From contig NZ_CALSFP010000001.1 in the NCBI RefSeq assembly GCF_943737015.1, positions 1,922,001-1,986,000 on the forward strand: a stretch of 64,000 nucleotides of DNA, read 5' to 3'. The notes below the pieces were generated by a model that did not search any database, was not told the DNA's origin, and worked only from the letters and a program-made list of their open reading frames with translations. The translations under genes and the position numbers were made by a program. The DNA comes from Staphylococcus sp. Marseille-Q5304 (GTDB lineage Bacteria; Bacillota; Bacilli; Staphylococcales; Staphylococcaceae). How positions within the stretch are numbered: position 1 is the first letter of the stretch; each line of letters starts with the position of its first letter. Below, piece after piece: positions 27,262-35,684 of this stretch.

Positions 27262-27822
27262 TTAAGTACTTTGATTAGCACTAAAGAACTGTAGCTCATA
27301 AATTGATTTTTCATTAAATGTATTAAAGCTATCGAGCTTACCATTTAAGTGTAGCTCTTGTACTTTACGACTCACATTGTGTTTATAAAAAATCTTAATG
27401 TGTAAATCAGTTTCATTCGCATTTGAACGAATTGTATTATCAAGTTCTTTAAATACATCTCTATTTATTGGTAATAAATACCCTTCTTTACTAGGTAAAA
27501 TATTAACATATTTTTCCTGTAGTACATTGTTATTACCGAGGAAGATTTGTACCTTAATCTCTTTTGCTGCGCCACCTCCAAGGTTGTACATCTTCAAGAA
27601 ATCTTGGTCAGTGTTTTCTTCATTTACATTGCCTGTGTTTCTTAGTTGTAACCCGTCTCCATCTTTAATAATTAATATTTGGTTAAAGCTTAAAGCTGGG
27701 ATAAAACTTATTCTCATTTGATATAACTGAATACTTACTGAGACAAAGTAAAATAGTGCCATGATAAAGGTTCCTATTGAACCTATTGCTGAAATAATAC
27801 TTATAATAATAAAAACCTCCAA
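27262..27822 (-). CDS. Unrecognised protein with one N-terminal membrane segment
   Basis: Up to 186 residues. A hydrophobic N-terminal segment (VFIIISIISAIGSIGTFIMALFYF) is followed by a soluble beta-rich domain (about 60-186) that I do not recognise. The start is a problem. The open frame begins at a TTG that is part of the TTGGAGG ribosome binding site, and 6-11 bases after GGAGG come only TTT, ATT, ATA and similar codons; the first ATG is residue 21, inside the membrane segment. Initiation at a rare ATT is therefore possible. Stand-alone gene. Confidence 0.6.
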   Translation of the reverse strand: MEVFIIISIISAIGSIGTFIMALFYFVSVSIQLYQMRISFIPALSFNQILIIKDGDGLQLRNTGNVNEENTDQDFLKMYNLGGGAAKEIKVQIFLGNNNVLQEKYVNILPSKEGYLLPINRDVFKELDNTIRSNANETDLHIKIFYKHNVSRKVQELHLNGKLDSFNTFNEKSIYELQFFSANQST

Positions 27823-28064
27823 TTTTCAATTTATTCATATCTTATATAACTTTTACATTTTTTCTATGACTAAAACATATTTAATTAAATTTATCATTAA
27901 AGTGAACTTTTTTATTAAATTCCACTACATGTTTTTATCAAATATAAACAGGGAACTGACAAATAGTTATCCGAAATTTTAATACTTTTACATCTTTTGC
28001 ATTTGTAATCTTTTTAAATTTCGTACTTTTTTCTAACATTATTCTAAGGAATTAGGAGTAGCTT

Positions 28065-28790
28065 ATGTTTAAATCTAATGCTTTATCACGTTATCTTTCT
28101 ATCCCTGCCAAATTCATCTTAGCGTCAGGGCTCATTATCATCATGATCTTACTTATTTCTTATAAACCGATCTTTGCAAGTGATGAGTACGACTCAATGA
28201 CAGACCTCATGGAAGATACTAAGGAAGGTGAAGATTGGGTTATTTTCAAAAATGTTGCCGGTAGCGATACTCTCATTGCGGCAATTCATGGTGGGAATAT
28301 AGAAGCCGGAACTACTGAATTAGCAAAATTGACTGCAAATTTAGGGACTTATAATTATTATACGTTTAAAGGTATAAGAAGAACGAATAATGATGAACTG
28401 CATGTCATTTCTACAAATTATAATGAACCTACTTTAGAAGAAATGCAGGAAAAAGTATCCAACTCCGTTATGATTCACGGGGCCCACGGTAATGAACCTG
28501 TAGTATATTTAGGCGGTAAGGATAGCGATTTAAGAGAAGAAATTGGCGATAATCTAGAAGACAAAGGCTTCAATGTAGAAGAAACTCCTGATTATTTAGA
28601 AGGCCGTTCCGATGACAATATTGCAAATAAGAATGGTAAAAAAGCCGGTGTTCAACTCGAACTAACGACCGCCTTACGTCAATCATTTTTCAAAAATGAT
28701 GATCTTTCTGCATTCAATAGAGAAAACGCGGATAACTGGACTGAAGAGATGCATGACTTTGCTGAAGCAATTCATGAAGCCGTCCATTAA
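28065..28790 (+). CDS. Poly-gamma-glutamate hydrolase family protein, membrane-anchored
   Basis: A 241-residue protein of the zinc-dependent poly-gamma-glutamate hydrolase family (DUF867, phage PghP-like). It shows IAAIHGGNIEAGTTELA, MIHGAHGNEPVVYLGG and the C-terminal NKNGKKAGVQLELTTALRQSFF, in which His and Glu are the likely metal ligands. An N-terminal membrane segment (about 15-36) would place the enzyme outside the cell. AGGAGT precedes the ATG. Staphylococci such as S. epidermidis and S. warneri make poly-gamma-glutamate; no cap genes lie in this window. Role in releasing or degrading the polymer is inferred. Confidence 0.82.
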   Translation: MFKSNALSRYLSIPAKFILASGLIIIMILLISYKPIFASDEYDSMTDLMEDTKEGEDWVIFKNVAGSDTLIAAIHGGNIEAGTTELAKLTANLGTYNYYTFKGIRRTNNDELHVISTNYNEPTLEEMQEKVSNSVMIHGAHGNEPVVYLGGKDSDLREEIGDNLEDKGFNVEETPDYLEGRSDDNIANKNGKKAGVQLELTTALRQSFFKNDDLSAFNRENADNWTEEMHDFAEAIHEAVH

Positions 28791-28880
28791 CCTTAATTGT
28801 CTCTTATTAAATGTCTACCTCACGAAGGCGACAAAGAATAATATAACATTTGACTATACAAGATACAATGATTGTTTAAT

Positions 28881-28926
28881 AAAACCCCAATATGCTAATC
28901 GTTTCATAGCATATCGGGGTTATTTT
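28881..28926. terminator. Bidirectional terminator
   Basis: AACCCCAATATGCTA pairs with TAGCATATCGGGGTT around the loop ATCGTTTCA, flanked by A-run and T-run. It serves the PGA hydrolase gene and the convergent MFS pseudogene. Confidence 0.82.
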
Positions 28927-28949
28927 ATATAAATATACAGTTATCTCAT

Positions 28950-30170
28950 CTATTCATCTTCCACTACTCTGTCTTTCGCTGCACCTAAACCGAAGATCAT
29001 AAAACATATTGCCATCAATAATAGCGTACAAATACCAGTTACCCAAGAGCCTGAAACATCATATAAATAACCTATTAGGAATGGGCCTAATGCAGCAATC
29101 AAATATCCCACTGATTGACCAAATCCTGATAATTTAATACTACCTAGATGTGTACGTGACCTTAATGAAAAGAAAACCATACTCAAACTAAATCCTGCTC
29201 CCATCGCTAATCCTGAAATAATCATTCCTAATACAAGCATAACGATAGAATGAGTGAAGAATAAGCTAAACCCTACGATAAACAAAGCACTAATGATTAA
29301 TATCATGAGACGCTGATCTTTTATTTTAGATGCAATAATTGGAAAAACAATTGTCATCGGTACTTGTGCAAATTGATTCATCATCAACAAATAACCCGAT
29401 AGCGACGGAGAAAGTCCCCGACTCATAAGAATTGAAGGTACCCACGTAACAACACTGTAGAAGATCATAGATTGAAACCCCATCATCAAAGCGAGTAGCC
29501 AAGCAACTTTAGAATTAACAACCTTTACTGATCCAGTAGCTGTATTTGTCTTTGATTTATGTTCGTGTGAAGAAAGCTTCTCAAGATTTACATTTTCACG
29601 TAATTTGAATATCCATAATACAAATGCTATTACTGCGAAGACGACCCAAAATACCAATGAGAGTCTATAACCTAATTGCGACATTGAAGCTAGTGGTACG
29701 CTAAGTCCCCCGCCTAATCCTGCAGTAAAGTTCATTGTGCCACTATAAAGGCTTGTCATTATGCCAATATGTAAAGGAAAAGCCCATTTCACAAAGCTTG
29801 GCAAGACAACGTTACCGATAGCTATCGCAACTCCTAAAATCAAGGTGCCTATTAAAAAGAGCTCAACGCCACCAACTACTCGCAAACATAATCCAATCAT
29901 TAACGTAATCATCGCATAAAATATCGTTTTAGACATTGTAAATCGAGCGGTTAACTTCGAAACTTAAGGCGATGTTATTGCAAACATTAACAGCGGAATC
30001 GTAGTTAACATGCCCGCTACTTTGTGATTCAGATGTAACGACGACTTGATTTCATCGATTACTGGTCCTACTTTTGTAAGAGGCGCTCTTAATGTAGAAG
30101 CAAAAAGTATAATTGCTAAGACGAGTAACCAGTTTCGTTTATTTCCGATAATAGTTTCAGTTTCTTTCAT
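28950..30170 (-). pseudogene. MFS transporter (CynX/NimT type) interrupted by one stop codon
   Basis: Two in-frame pieces, 29964-30170 and the remainder to 28950, together encode a 405-residue MFS permease with twelve membrane segments. They are separated by a single TAA at 29964-29966, after AMLTTIPLLMFAITSP-like sequence and before VSKLTARFTMSKT. The frame is unchanged, so one base substitution (for example TTA to TAA) explains it. The stop falls after the second membrane segment, at the place where families of this type have a conserved loop. The downstream ATG at 29936 has no ribosome binding site that I can see, so the gene is probably dead. Confidence 0.82.
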
Positions 30171-30411
30171 CTTTATCTCTCCTCTATAATATCGGTGTGT
30201 ATACTATTACTTCCACTTTTAAAATCAATTATATTAAGTTTAACATTTAAAACATTAGTATGTTGGATATGCATATGAGTGGGAGTAGTTTTATCTTTTT
30301 TAAAAACTTAAATAGCCATTTTAATAAAACGTTCGAAAAAATGGTTTGCCAAGCTAACTAAAAAGGATTAAAATAATTTATTGTGATCAATTAAGAGAGG
30401 AGATGTATACG

Positions 30412-31851
30412 GTGACAGGTCATACGTTGTCTACCAAAAAAAGAAATACAATTATTTTAGTCATGCTTAGCAGTGCATTTGTAGCTATGCTTAACCAAAC
30501 ACTACTCAACACTGCTTTACCGGCCATTATTTCAGGATTGAAGATTTCTGAAACGACTGCACAATGGCTCATAACAGGATTTATGCTCGTTAACGGAATC
30601 ATGGTACCTTTAACAGCATACTTAATGGATAAATACCACACGAAACCACTTTACATCTTCTCCATGAGTATGTTCTTATTAGGTTCAATCATCGCAGCGC
30701 TAGCCCCCTCATTTGGACTATTGATGTTTGCCCGTGTAATACAGGCAATTGGCGCAGGGGTGCTCCTACCTCTTATGCAATTCACAGTTTTCACGCTATT
30801 TCCAGCTGAGAAACGCGGATTTGCAATGGGTCTCACAGGTATCGTTGCTCAATCAGCACCTGCAATTGGCCCTACTTTAACAGGGTTACTAATTGATGCA
30901 TTCAGTTGGAGAGTGCCATTCATTGTTGTAGCCGTTATCGCATTAATTGCCTTTATTATTGGAAGTATCTTTGTAGAAAGTAATAACGAAACAAAAGATA
31001 CAACGTTAGACAAACCTTCTGTGATTTTTTCAACTCTAGGTTTTGGCTTAATGCTTTATGCATTTAGTAGCGCTGGTAATCTTGGTTTCTCATCACCGAT
31101 TGTTATCATCGCTTTAGTATTAGGTCTCATCATCGTTGCAGTCTTTGTGACACGTCAAATCAAACTCGACAATCCATTATTGAATATGCGCGTATTTTCA
31201 AATAAAACATTTACTTTAGCTGCTTTCGGTTCAATGATTCTCTTTATAGGAATCGTCGGCCCTGCATTATTAATTCCAATGTACGTTCAAACTGGACTAG
31301 GATTAACTGCTATATTATCAGGACTCGTAATCCTACCCGGTGCAGTCGTTAATGCCTTTATGTCAGTTTATACCGGAAAAATTTATGATAAGTTCGGTCT
31401 AAAAGTATTAGCCGTACCTGGTTTCATATTATTAATTATCATGACAATATTACATTGTTTCTTAACAGTGGATACGCCTTATTGGTACGTCGTTGTTATT
31501 TATGCGATTAGAATGTTTGCTGTAGCGCTTATCATCATGCCTTTAAATACAATTGGGGTAAATGCTTTAGAACCTCAAAATATTTCACATGGTACTGCCA
31601 TTATTAACTCATTAAGAATTATTGCAGGTGCAATCGGTACAGCAATTATGATTACAATCATGGCAATCGTAAGAAAGAACTACACAGCACAAACACATTC
31701 AGGTGAAACAAAACATCAAATGATACAACACGCTACCGTTATTGGCGTCGATACCGCATTCTTCTTTACGACAATACTATTAGTCGTAGGCTTTATACTC
31801 ACGCTTATGATTAATACAAAACAACAAAAGACTGCATCTAACACTAAATAA
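30412..31851 (+). CDS. Drug efflux MFS transporter, DHA2 family (14 membrane segments)
   Basis: A 479-residue proton-coupled multidrug efflux protein of the EmrB/LmrB/QacA type. Signatures: LNQTLLNTALPAIISGL, motif A-like TAYLMDKYHTKPLYIFSM, and motif C GLTGIVAQSAPAIGPTLTGLL. GAGAGGAG directly abuts an ATG (30403), which leaves no spacer, while the in-frame GTG at 30412 is 9 bases away; GTG is the better start. Its substrate range is unknown. Confidence 0.88.
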   Translation: MTGHTLSTKKRNTIILVMLSSAFVAMLNQTLLNTALPAIISGLKISETTAQWLITGFMLVNGIMVPLTAYLMDKYHTKPLYIFSMSMFLLGSIIAALAPSFGLLMFARVIQAIGAGVLLPLMQFTVFTLFPAEKRGFAMGLTGIVAQSAPAIGPTLTGLLIDAFSWRVPFIVVAVIALIAFIIGSIFVESNNETKDTTLDKPSVIFSTLGFGLMLYAFSSAGNLGFSSPIVIIALVLGLIIVAVFVTRQIKLDNPLLNMRVFSNKTFTLAAFGSMILFIGIVGPALLIPMYVQTGLGLTAILSGLVILPGAVVNAFMSVYTGKIYDKFGLKVLAVPGFILLIIMTILHCFLTVDTPYWYVVVIYAIRMFAVALIIMPLNTIGVNALEPQNISHGTAIINSLRIIAGAIGTAIMITIMAIVRKNYTAQTHSGETKHQMIQHATVIGVDTAFFFTTILLVVGFILTLMINTKQQKTASNTK

Positions 31852-31860
31852 TGAATATAG

Positions 31861-31892
31861 AAAAAGACGAGCCTGATGGCTCGTCTTTTCTT
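31861..31892 (+). terminator. Terminator of the DHA2 transporter gene
   Basis: AAAAGACGAGCC pairs with GGCTCGTCTTTT. It is nearly identical to the terminator at 33213-33245 after the next MFS gene. Confidence 0.88.
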
Positions 31893-32040
31893 ATGTATGC
31901 AGAATACTACTGAACTCTTAGTAAACTATATAACTATACGTTTTGAGCATAATTGATAATAGTTAATAGGTATTTGTTATACATAGAATTGTCACTTACA
32001 CTTTTTATATCAAGTAATTATGATATAGGAGTGTTTGAAC

Positions 32041-33204
32041 ATGAAAAATAGTAAGGTGATTATCCTTATTTTAACAATTGGTGTTTTTGGAATATTGAAT
32101 ACTGAAATGGGATTTATTGGGCTAATCCCTGAAATTGCTAAGCACTTTAATGTTAGTACTTCAACTGCAGGGTGGCTCGTTTCTGCATTCGCTATTGGCA
32201 TTGCAATTTCTGGACCAATTTTACCTTTGCTAATGTCAAAGTTTGAAAGAAAGAAAGTGATGGTGCTCGTACTTACAATCTTCGTAATAAGTAATATAAT
32301 TTCCGTGTTTACGACAAGCTTTGCGGTGCTCTTAATAGCACGCATCATTCCTGCTATATTCCATCCGGTTTATACTGCATTAGCGTTTTCAGTAGCAGCA
32401 AATACTGTAGAGGAAAAAGAGGCACCTAAAGCTGTATCGCGTGTCTTTATTGGAGTCTCAGCTGGGATGGTCGTAGGTGTGCCTATCGTTAACTTTTTAG
32501 CCATCCATTTCAATTTACAAATCGCGCTCGCTTTCTTTGCGGTAATTAATGTGATTGTGTTAATTTTTACGATTCTGTTTGTTCCTACTATGCAACCAAA
32601 TGAAACTCAAGGTTATAGCACTCAACTAAGTGTATTAAAGCGACCTTTAACTTGGATTTCTATTATAGCCGCATTAGTATTTAATGGCGCCGTATTTGGT
32701 GTTTACAGTTATTTAACTGATTATTTAAATACAGTGACAAATATGAGCGGTAACCTTGTTGCGATTACTTTATTTTTATATGGAATTTCAAATATCGGTG
32801 GAAATATTTTAGCTGGAAAATTATTAACGACAATACCGAAGAAAACAATGTTGTGTCTTCCATTTGGCTTAATTATAGTTTATGTGTTGATGTTTAGTTT
32901 CGGTTCATTCCTCGTACCGATGCTAATTATTACAATCTTATGGGGATTATTAGCAGGACTCAATACTAATATTACTCAATTTATGGTTACAGATGCTGTG
33001 CCTGATGCTCCTGACCTATCCAACGGTATCTTCTTATCATCTGTAAATGTTGGTACAACTTTAGGAACATTTATTGGTGGTATGTTTATCGCTACACTCG
33101 GTTCAAACTTCGTCGTATGTGTGGGTCTCATCGCAAGCGTATTAAATATCTTATTAATTATTATACGACATAAACATTCACAAACACCTATCATATCGAA
33201 TTAA
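32041..33204 (+). CDS. MFS efflux transporter, DHA1 family (12 membrane segments)
   Basis: A 387-residue permease of the DHA1 arabinose-efflux/drug-efflux type. Motifs: LNTEMGFIGLIPEIAKHF at the N terminus, PLLMSKFERKKVMVLVL as motif A and GVSAGMVVGVPIVNFL as motif C. AGGAGTG precedes the ATG at 32041; the frame's TTG 6 bases earlier is too close. It stands alone, between two near-identical terminators. Confidence 0.86.
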   Translation: MKNSKVIILILTIGVFGILNTEMGFIGLIPEIAKHFNVSTSTAGWLVSAFAIGIAISGPILPLLMSKFERKKVMVLVLTIFVISNIISVFTTSFAVLLIARIIPAIFHPVYTALAFSVAANTVEEKEAPKAVSRVFIGVSAGMVVGVPIVNFLAIHFNLQIALAFFAVINVIVLIFTILFVPTMQPNETQGYSTQLSVLKRPLTWISIIAALVFNGAVFGVYSYLTDYLNTVTNMSGNLVAITLFLYGISNIGGNILAGKLLTTIPKKTMLCLPFGLIIVYVLMFSFGSFLVPMLIITILWGLLAGLNTNITQFMVTDAVPDAPDLSNGIFLSSVNVGTTLGTFIGGMFIATLGSNFVVCVGLIASVLNILLIIIRHKHSQTPIISN

Positions 33205-33212
33205 CAGCAAAT

Positions 33213-33245
33213 AAAAAAGACGAGCCTGGTGGCTCGTCTTTTCTT
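33213..33245. terminator. Terminator shared by the DHA1 transporter and cold-shock genes
   Basis: AAAAGACGAGCC (33215-33226) pairs with GGCTCGTCTTTT (33231-33242). It lies between two convergent genes and has A and T runs on both sides. Confidence 0.85.
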
Positions 33246-33253
33246 ATAAGTTA

Positions 33254-33454
33254 TTATTTTTTAACAACGTTAGCTGCTTGAGGACCGCGGTCGCCTTCAA
33301 CAACTTCAAATTCAACTTCTTGGCCTTCTTCTAATGATTTGTAGCCTTCTTGAGCGATAGCTGAAAAATGTACGAATACGTCATTTCCACCGTCAACTTC
33401 AATAAAACCAAAACCTTTTTCTGCATTAAACCATTTAACTGTACCGTTATTCAT
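33254..33454 (-). CDS. Cold-shock protein, CspC-like
   Basis: A 66-residue single cold-shock domain that binds single-stranded RNA and DNA and acts as an RNA chaperone. RNP1 (KGFGFIEV) and RNP2 (VFVHFSAI) are intact. The [14 protein letters not shown] start resembles S. aureus CspC more than CspA, but the symbol is not certain. AAAGGAG precedes the ATG. A complementary ACTCCTTT lies upstream in the leader and could mask that site. Confidence 0.93.
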   Translation of the reverse strand: MNNGTVKWFNAEKGFGFIEVDGGNDVFVHFSAIAQEGYKSLEEGQEVEFEVVEGDRGPQAANVVKK

Positions 33455-33459
33455 AATAA

Positions 33460-33521
33460 ACTCCTTTATGTGTGCTTTTGCACGAAATATTTGTAATTTG
33501 TCTTAAAAAATCAAAAGGAGT
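33460..33521 (-). promoter_or_regulatory. Cold-shock leader with anti-Shine-Dalgarno pairing
   Basis: In the mRNA, ACUCCUUU (33514-33521) is perfectly complementary to AAAGGAGU (33460-33467), which contains the ribosome binding site. The two are separated by 46 bases. Opening of such a helix with temperature would switch translation, as reported for staphylococcal csp thermoswitches. Confidence 0.5.
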
Positions 33522-33740
33522 AAATTCAAATAGAATAAAACTTCAAATCAATTTCACGAACTTAATTACTTGATATCCATTGTAACCTTTAATTAGTCAT
33601 TTGTATACCATAAATTTTAAAAACAAACGTCCACATGTGACATATTTGTTAGTGCATAGCCAAAAATGTCACATAGAATTGTAGAGCAGTCCCCAAACAA
33701 AGTATTAAGCTATAGTTAGTTATTAATTAGGAGGTATAAC

Positions 33741-34150
33741 ATGAATAAAAATATAATTATTACAATAAGTTCTATCGTCGTGGTACTCGCATTAATTGTT
33801 GGCGGATTATTTGGTTGGAAAGCATATGCGGAAAGTCATACAGATAACGAGAGAATAGTTGATTATGGAATTTTAAATCCATTAATACCAACCAAAGAAT
33901 ATTACGTTAAAACTAAAAACCAGGCAAACCTCAAAAAGATAAGAACACACATTTAAAATCCATTTACAATCAATATGGCGCAGATAAAAATGGTGATCGG
34001 AAATTTATTCAGTATAATCCAAATGGTAAAAAACAATTAAAAACAGGCCATTATTTAAAAATCAAAGTAAAATTAGATCGAACAAAAACGTACGAAGAAG
34101 TACCAAAAGATAAAGTTCCGAAAAAAGCATTAGAAAAAATTGATAAGTAA
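33741..34150 (+). pseudogene. YxeA/DUF1093-family protein, frameshifted copy
   Basis: The N-terminal half (membrane segment and AESHTDNERIVDYGILNPLIPTKEYYVKTK) is in one frame and ends prematurely at 33956. The C-terminal half (DKNTHLKSIYNQYG, then KTGHYLKIKVKLDRTKTYEEVPKDKVPKKALEKIDK) continues in another frame to 34150. The break is near 33920-33930. It is about 70% similar by eye to the intact copy that follows. GGAGG precedes the ATG, so the first half could still be translated as a 71-residue fragment. Confidence 0.82.
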
Positions 34151-34257
34151 GTTAAATAATCAAGTAAAGTAGTATAATAAACTGTATTTGAAGTCCAGGC
34201 TTAAAAAGATAAATGACTATTACGTATTATTCTGAAATTAAATAAGGGAGGTATAAC

Positions 34258-34692
34258 ATGAATAAAAACAAAAAGGTTACAATAATTACAATAAGTTCTA
34301 TCGTCGTAGCACTTGCATTAATTTTTGGCGGATTATTTGGTTGGAAAGCATATGCGGAAAGCCATACAGATAACCAAGTTGCAGTTGATTATGGACAACT
34401 TAATCCGTTAGTACCTACAAAAGAATATTACGTAAAAACTAAAAAACCAAGTAGATATGACGTACATCATGATTCTAAAGATAAAAGTAAAGTTTATAAA
34501 GATGCGGTTTACGTGGAAAACGGAGTAACTAAAGACGGTCACTCCAAAAAAGTTGAATTTGAACCCTTTGGAAAGAATAAATTTAAAACAGGGCATTATT
34601 TAAAGATTAAACAAAAATTAAATGAGACTTTAACGTACGAAGAAGTCCCAAAAGATAAAGTTCCGAAAAAAGCATTAGAAAAAATTGATTAA
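34258..34692 (+). CDS. YxeA/DUF1093-family membrane-anchored protein
   Basis: A 144-residue protein with one N-terminal membrane segment (about 8-28) and an extracytoplasmic OB-like domain of the YxeA family. The conserved KEYYVKTK start, KTGHYLKI and YEEVPKDKVPKKALEKI end are clear. No lipobox Cys is visible. GGGAGG precedes the ATG. This is the intact member of a tandem pair; function unknown across the family. Confidence 0.82.
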   Translation: MNKNKKVTIITISSIVVALALIFGGLFGWKAYAESHTDNQVAVDYGQLNPLVPTKEYYVKTKKPSRYDVHHDSKDKSKVYKDAVYVENGVTKDGHSKKVEFEPFGKNKFKTGHYLKIKQKLNETLTYEEVPKDKVPKKALEKID

Positions 34693-34701
34693 AATAACTA
34701 T

Positions 34702-34735
34702 TCCCCTTGAGTTTAACTACTCAAGGGGATTTTTC
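34702..34735 (+). terminator. Terminator of the YxeA-family genes
   Basis: TCCCCTTGAGT and ACTCAAGGGGA form a perfect 11-bp stem followed by TTTTT. Confidence 0.88.
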
Positions 34736-34739
34736 GCTA

Positions 34740-35136
34740 TAAAAACTCAACATTCTTGTTGAGAAGCTAGGAATTATAGACAGGTCTGATGAACAATTAA
34801 TATTAATGACCTTTATGTTTTTGTTTTGCTTTATGTCTTTTTATTTGTCTCTTACGCGTTTTATAAGCTTCTTGCCTCGCTTTACGCTTTTTACGCTTTC
34901 TTTTTTATTTAATTCTTGTTCTTTAATACCTAATATACATTTTCAATTCACCTTAATAATTAAATGTGAATAGACACCAAAGGGAACCATATAAACTTTG
35001 TTATATTTAGGAATATATGAGGTGTTTAATTTATAATGCGGATAACATTAATACTAGTTCTATATTTTTCATCTTCCAAAATATATAAAAAGTTAATAAA
35101 TAATATTAATTTTTTCTTAGGTCTGAATATTTTCCT
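34740..35136. other. Gene-poor spacer with a basic-peptide remnant
   Basis: About 400 bases without an intact gene. On the minus strand (about 34807-34950) one frame reads ILGIKEQELNKK and an overlapping frame continues RKRKKRKARQEAYKTRKRQ and ends HKGH. Joined by a one-base shift they would be a Lys/Arg-rich C-terminal tail. No start or ribosome binding site is seen. Confidence 0.4.
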
Positions 35137-35664
35137 TCATTTCTTCTTTTCCTCAAGACGATCCTCAATGTTTTTTAATTTTTCATAAATTTTCTTATCA
35201 TATTTGATATTATCATTTTTAATAAGCTTTTGAGTTATAATATCGTGTTTTAACGAAACTATAACAAGTAAAACAACTCTAATGAATGAAATAAACAATA
35301 AGATTAAGAAAAAGCAATTTAAAATATTAGATTTATATAAGATACCTTCTAACAAAAAGTTTAAAATATATATAAATGAACAAAGTAATCCTATTACTAT
35401 ATATCTAAAAGAAGTTAAATAATTCTTATTACTTAATTTATCTAGACTGCTTCCTTTAGTAAAGGTCGGATACATTAGTACTAAAGTAATATACATACCT
35501 ATAAATAATGAAGCAACATTCACTATAACATCATTTTTATACTTAATAATTTTTTCAATTAAATTTAAAATAATATTGTCTGGGCCGAAAATAAATATGA
35601 GAAGTATATACAATAAAGTGGTAAACACAATGAGATATTTTTCGACATTTGCTAAAATTTTCAT
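35137..35664 (-). CDS. Four-TM membrane protein of a two-gene module
   Basis: A 175-residue protein I do not recognise. Four membrane segments (about 10-27, 46-66, 86-107 and 115-138) are followed by a charged cytoplasmic tail (140-175) likely to form a coiled coil. AAAGAGGT precedes the ATG. It starts 20 bases after the stop of the soluble partner upstream, so the two are co-transcribed. A small soluble protein plus a four-TM protein is an arrangement found in several phage-defence modules (Kiwa is one), but I see no sequence signature that proves it. Confidence 0.6.
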   Translation of the reverse strand: MKILANVEKYLIVFTTLLYILLIFIFGPDNIILNLIEKIIKYKNDVIVNVASLFIGMYITLVLMYPTFTKGSSLDKLSNKNYLTSFRYIVIGLLCSFIYILNFLLEGILYKSNILNCFFLILLFISFIRVVLLVIVSLKHDIITQKLIKNDNIKYDKKIYEKLKNIEDRLEEKKK

Positions 35665-35684
35665 ATAAATACCTCTTTTTCAAA

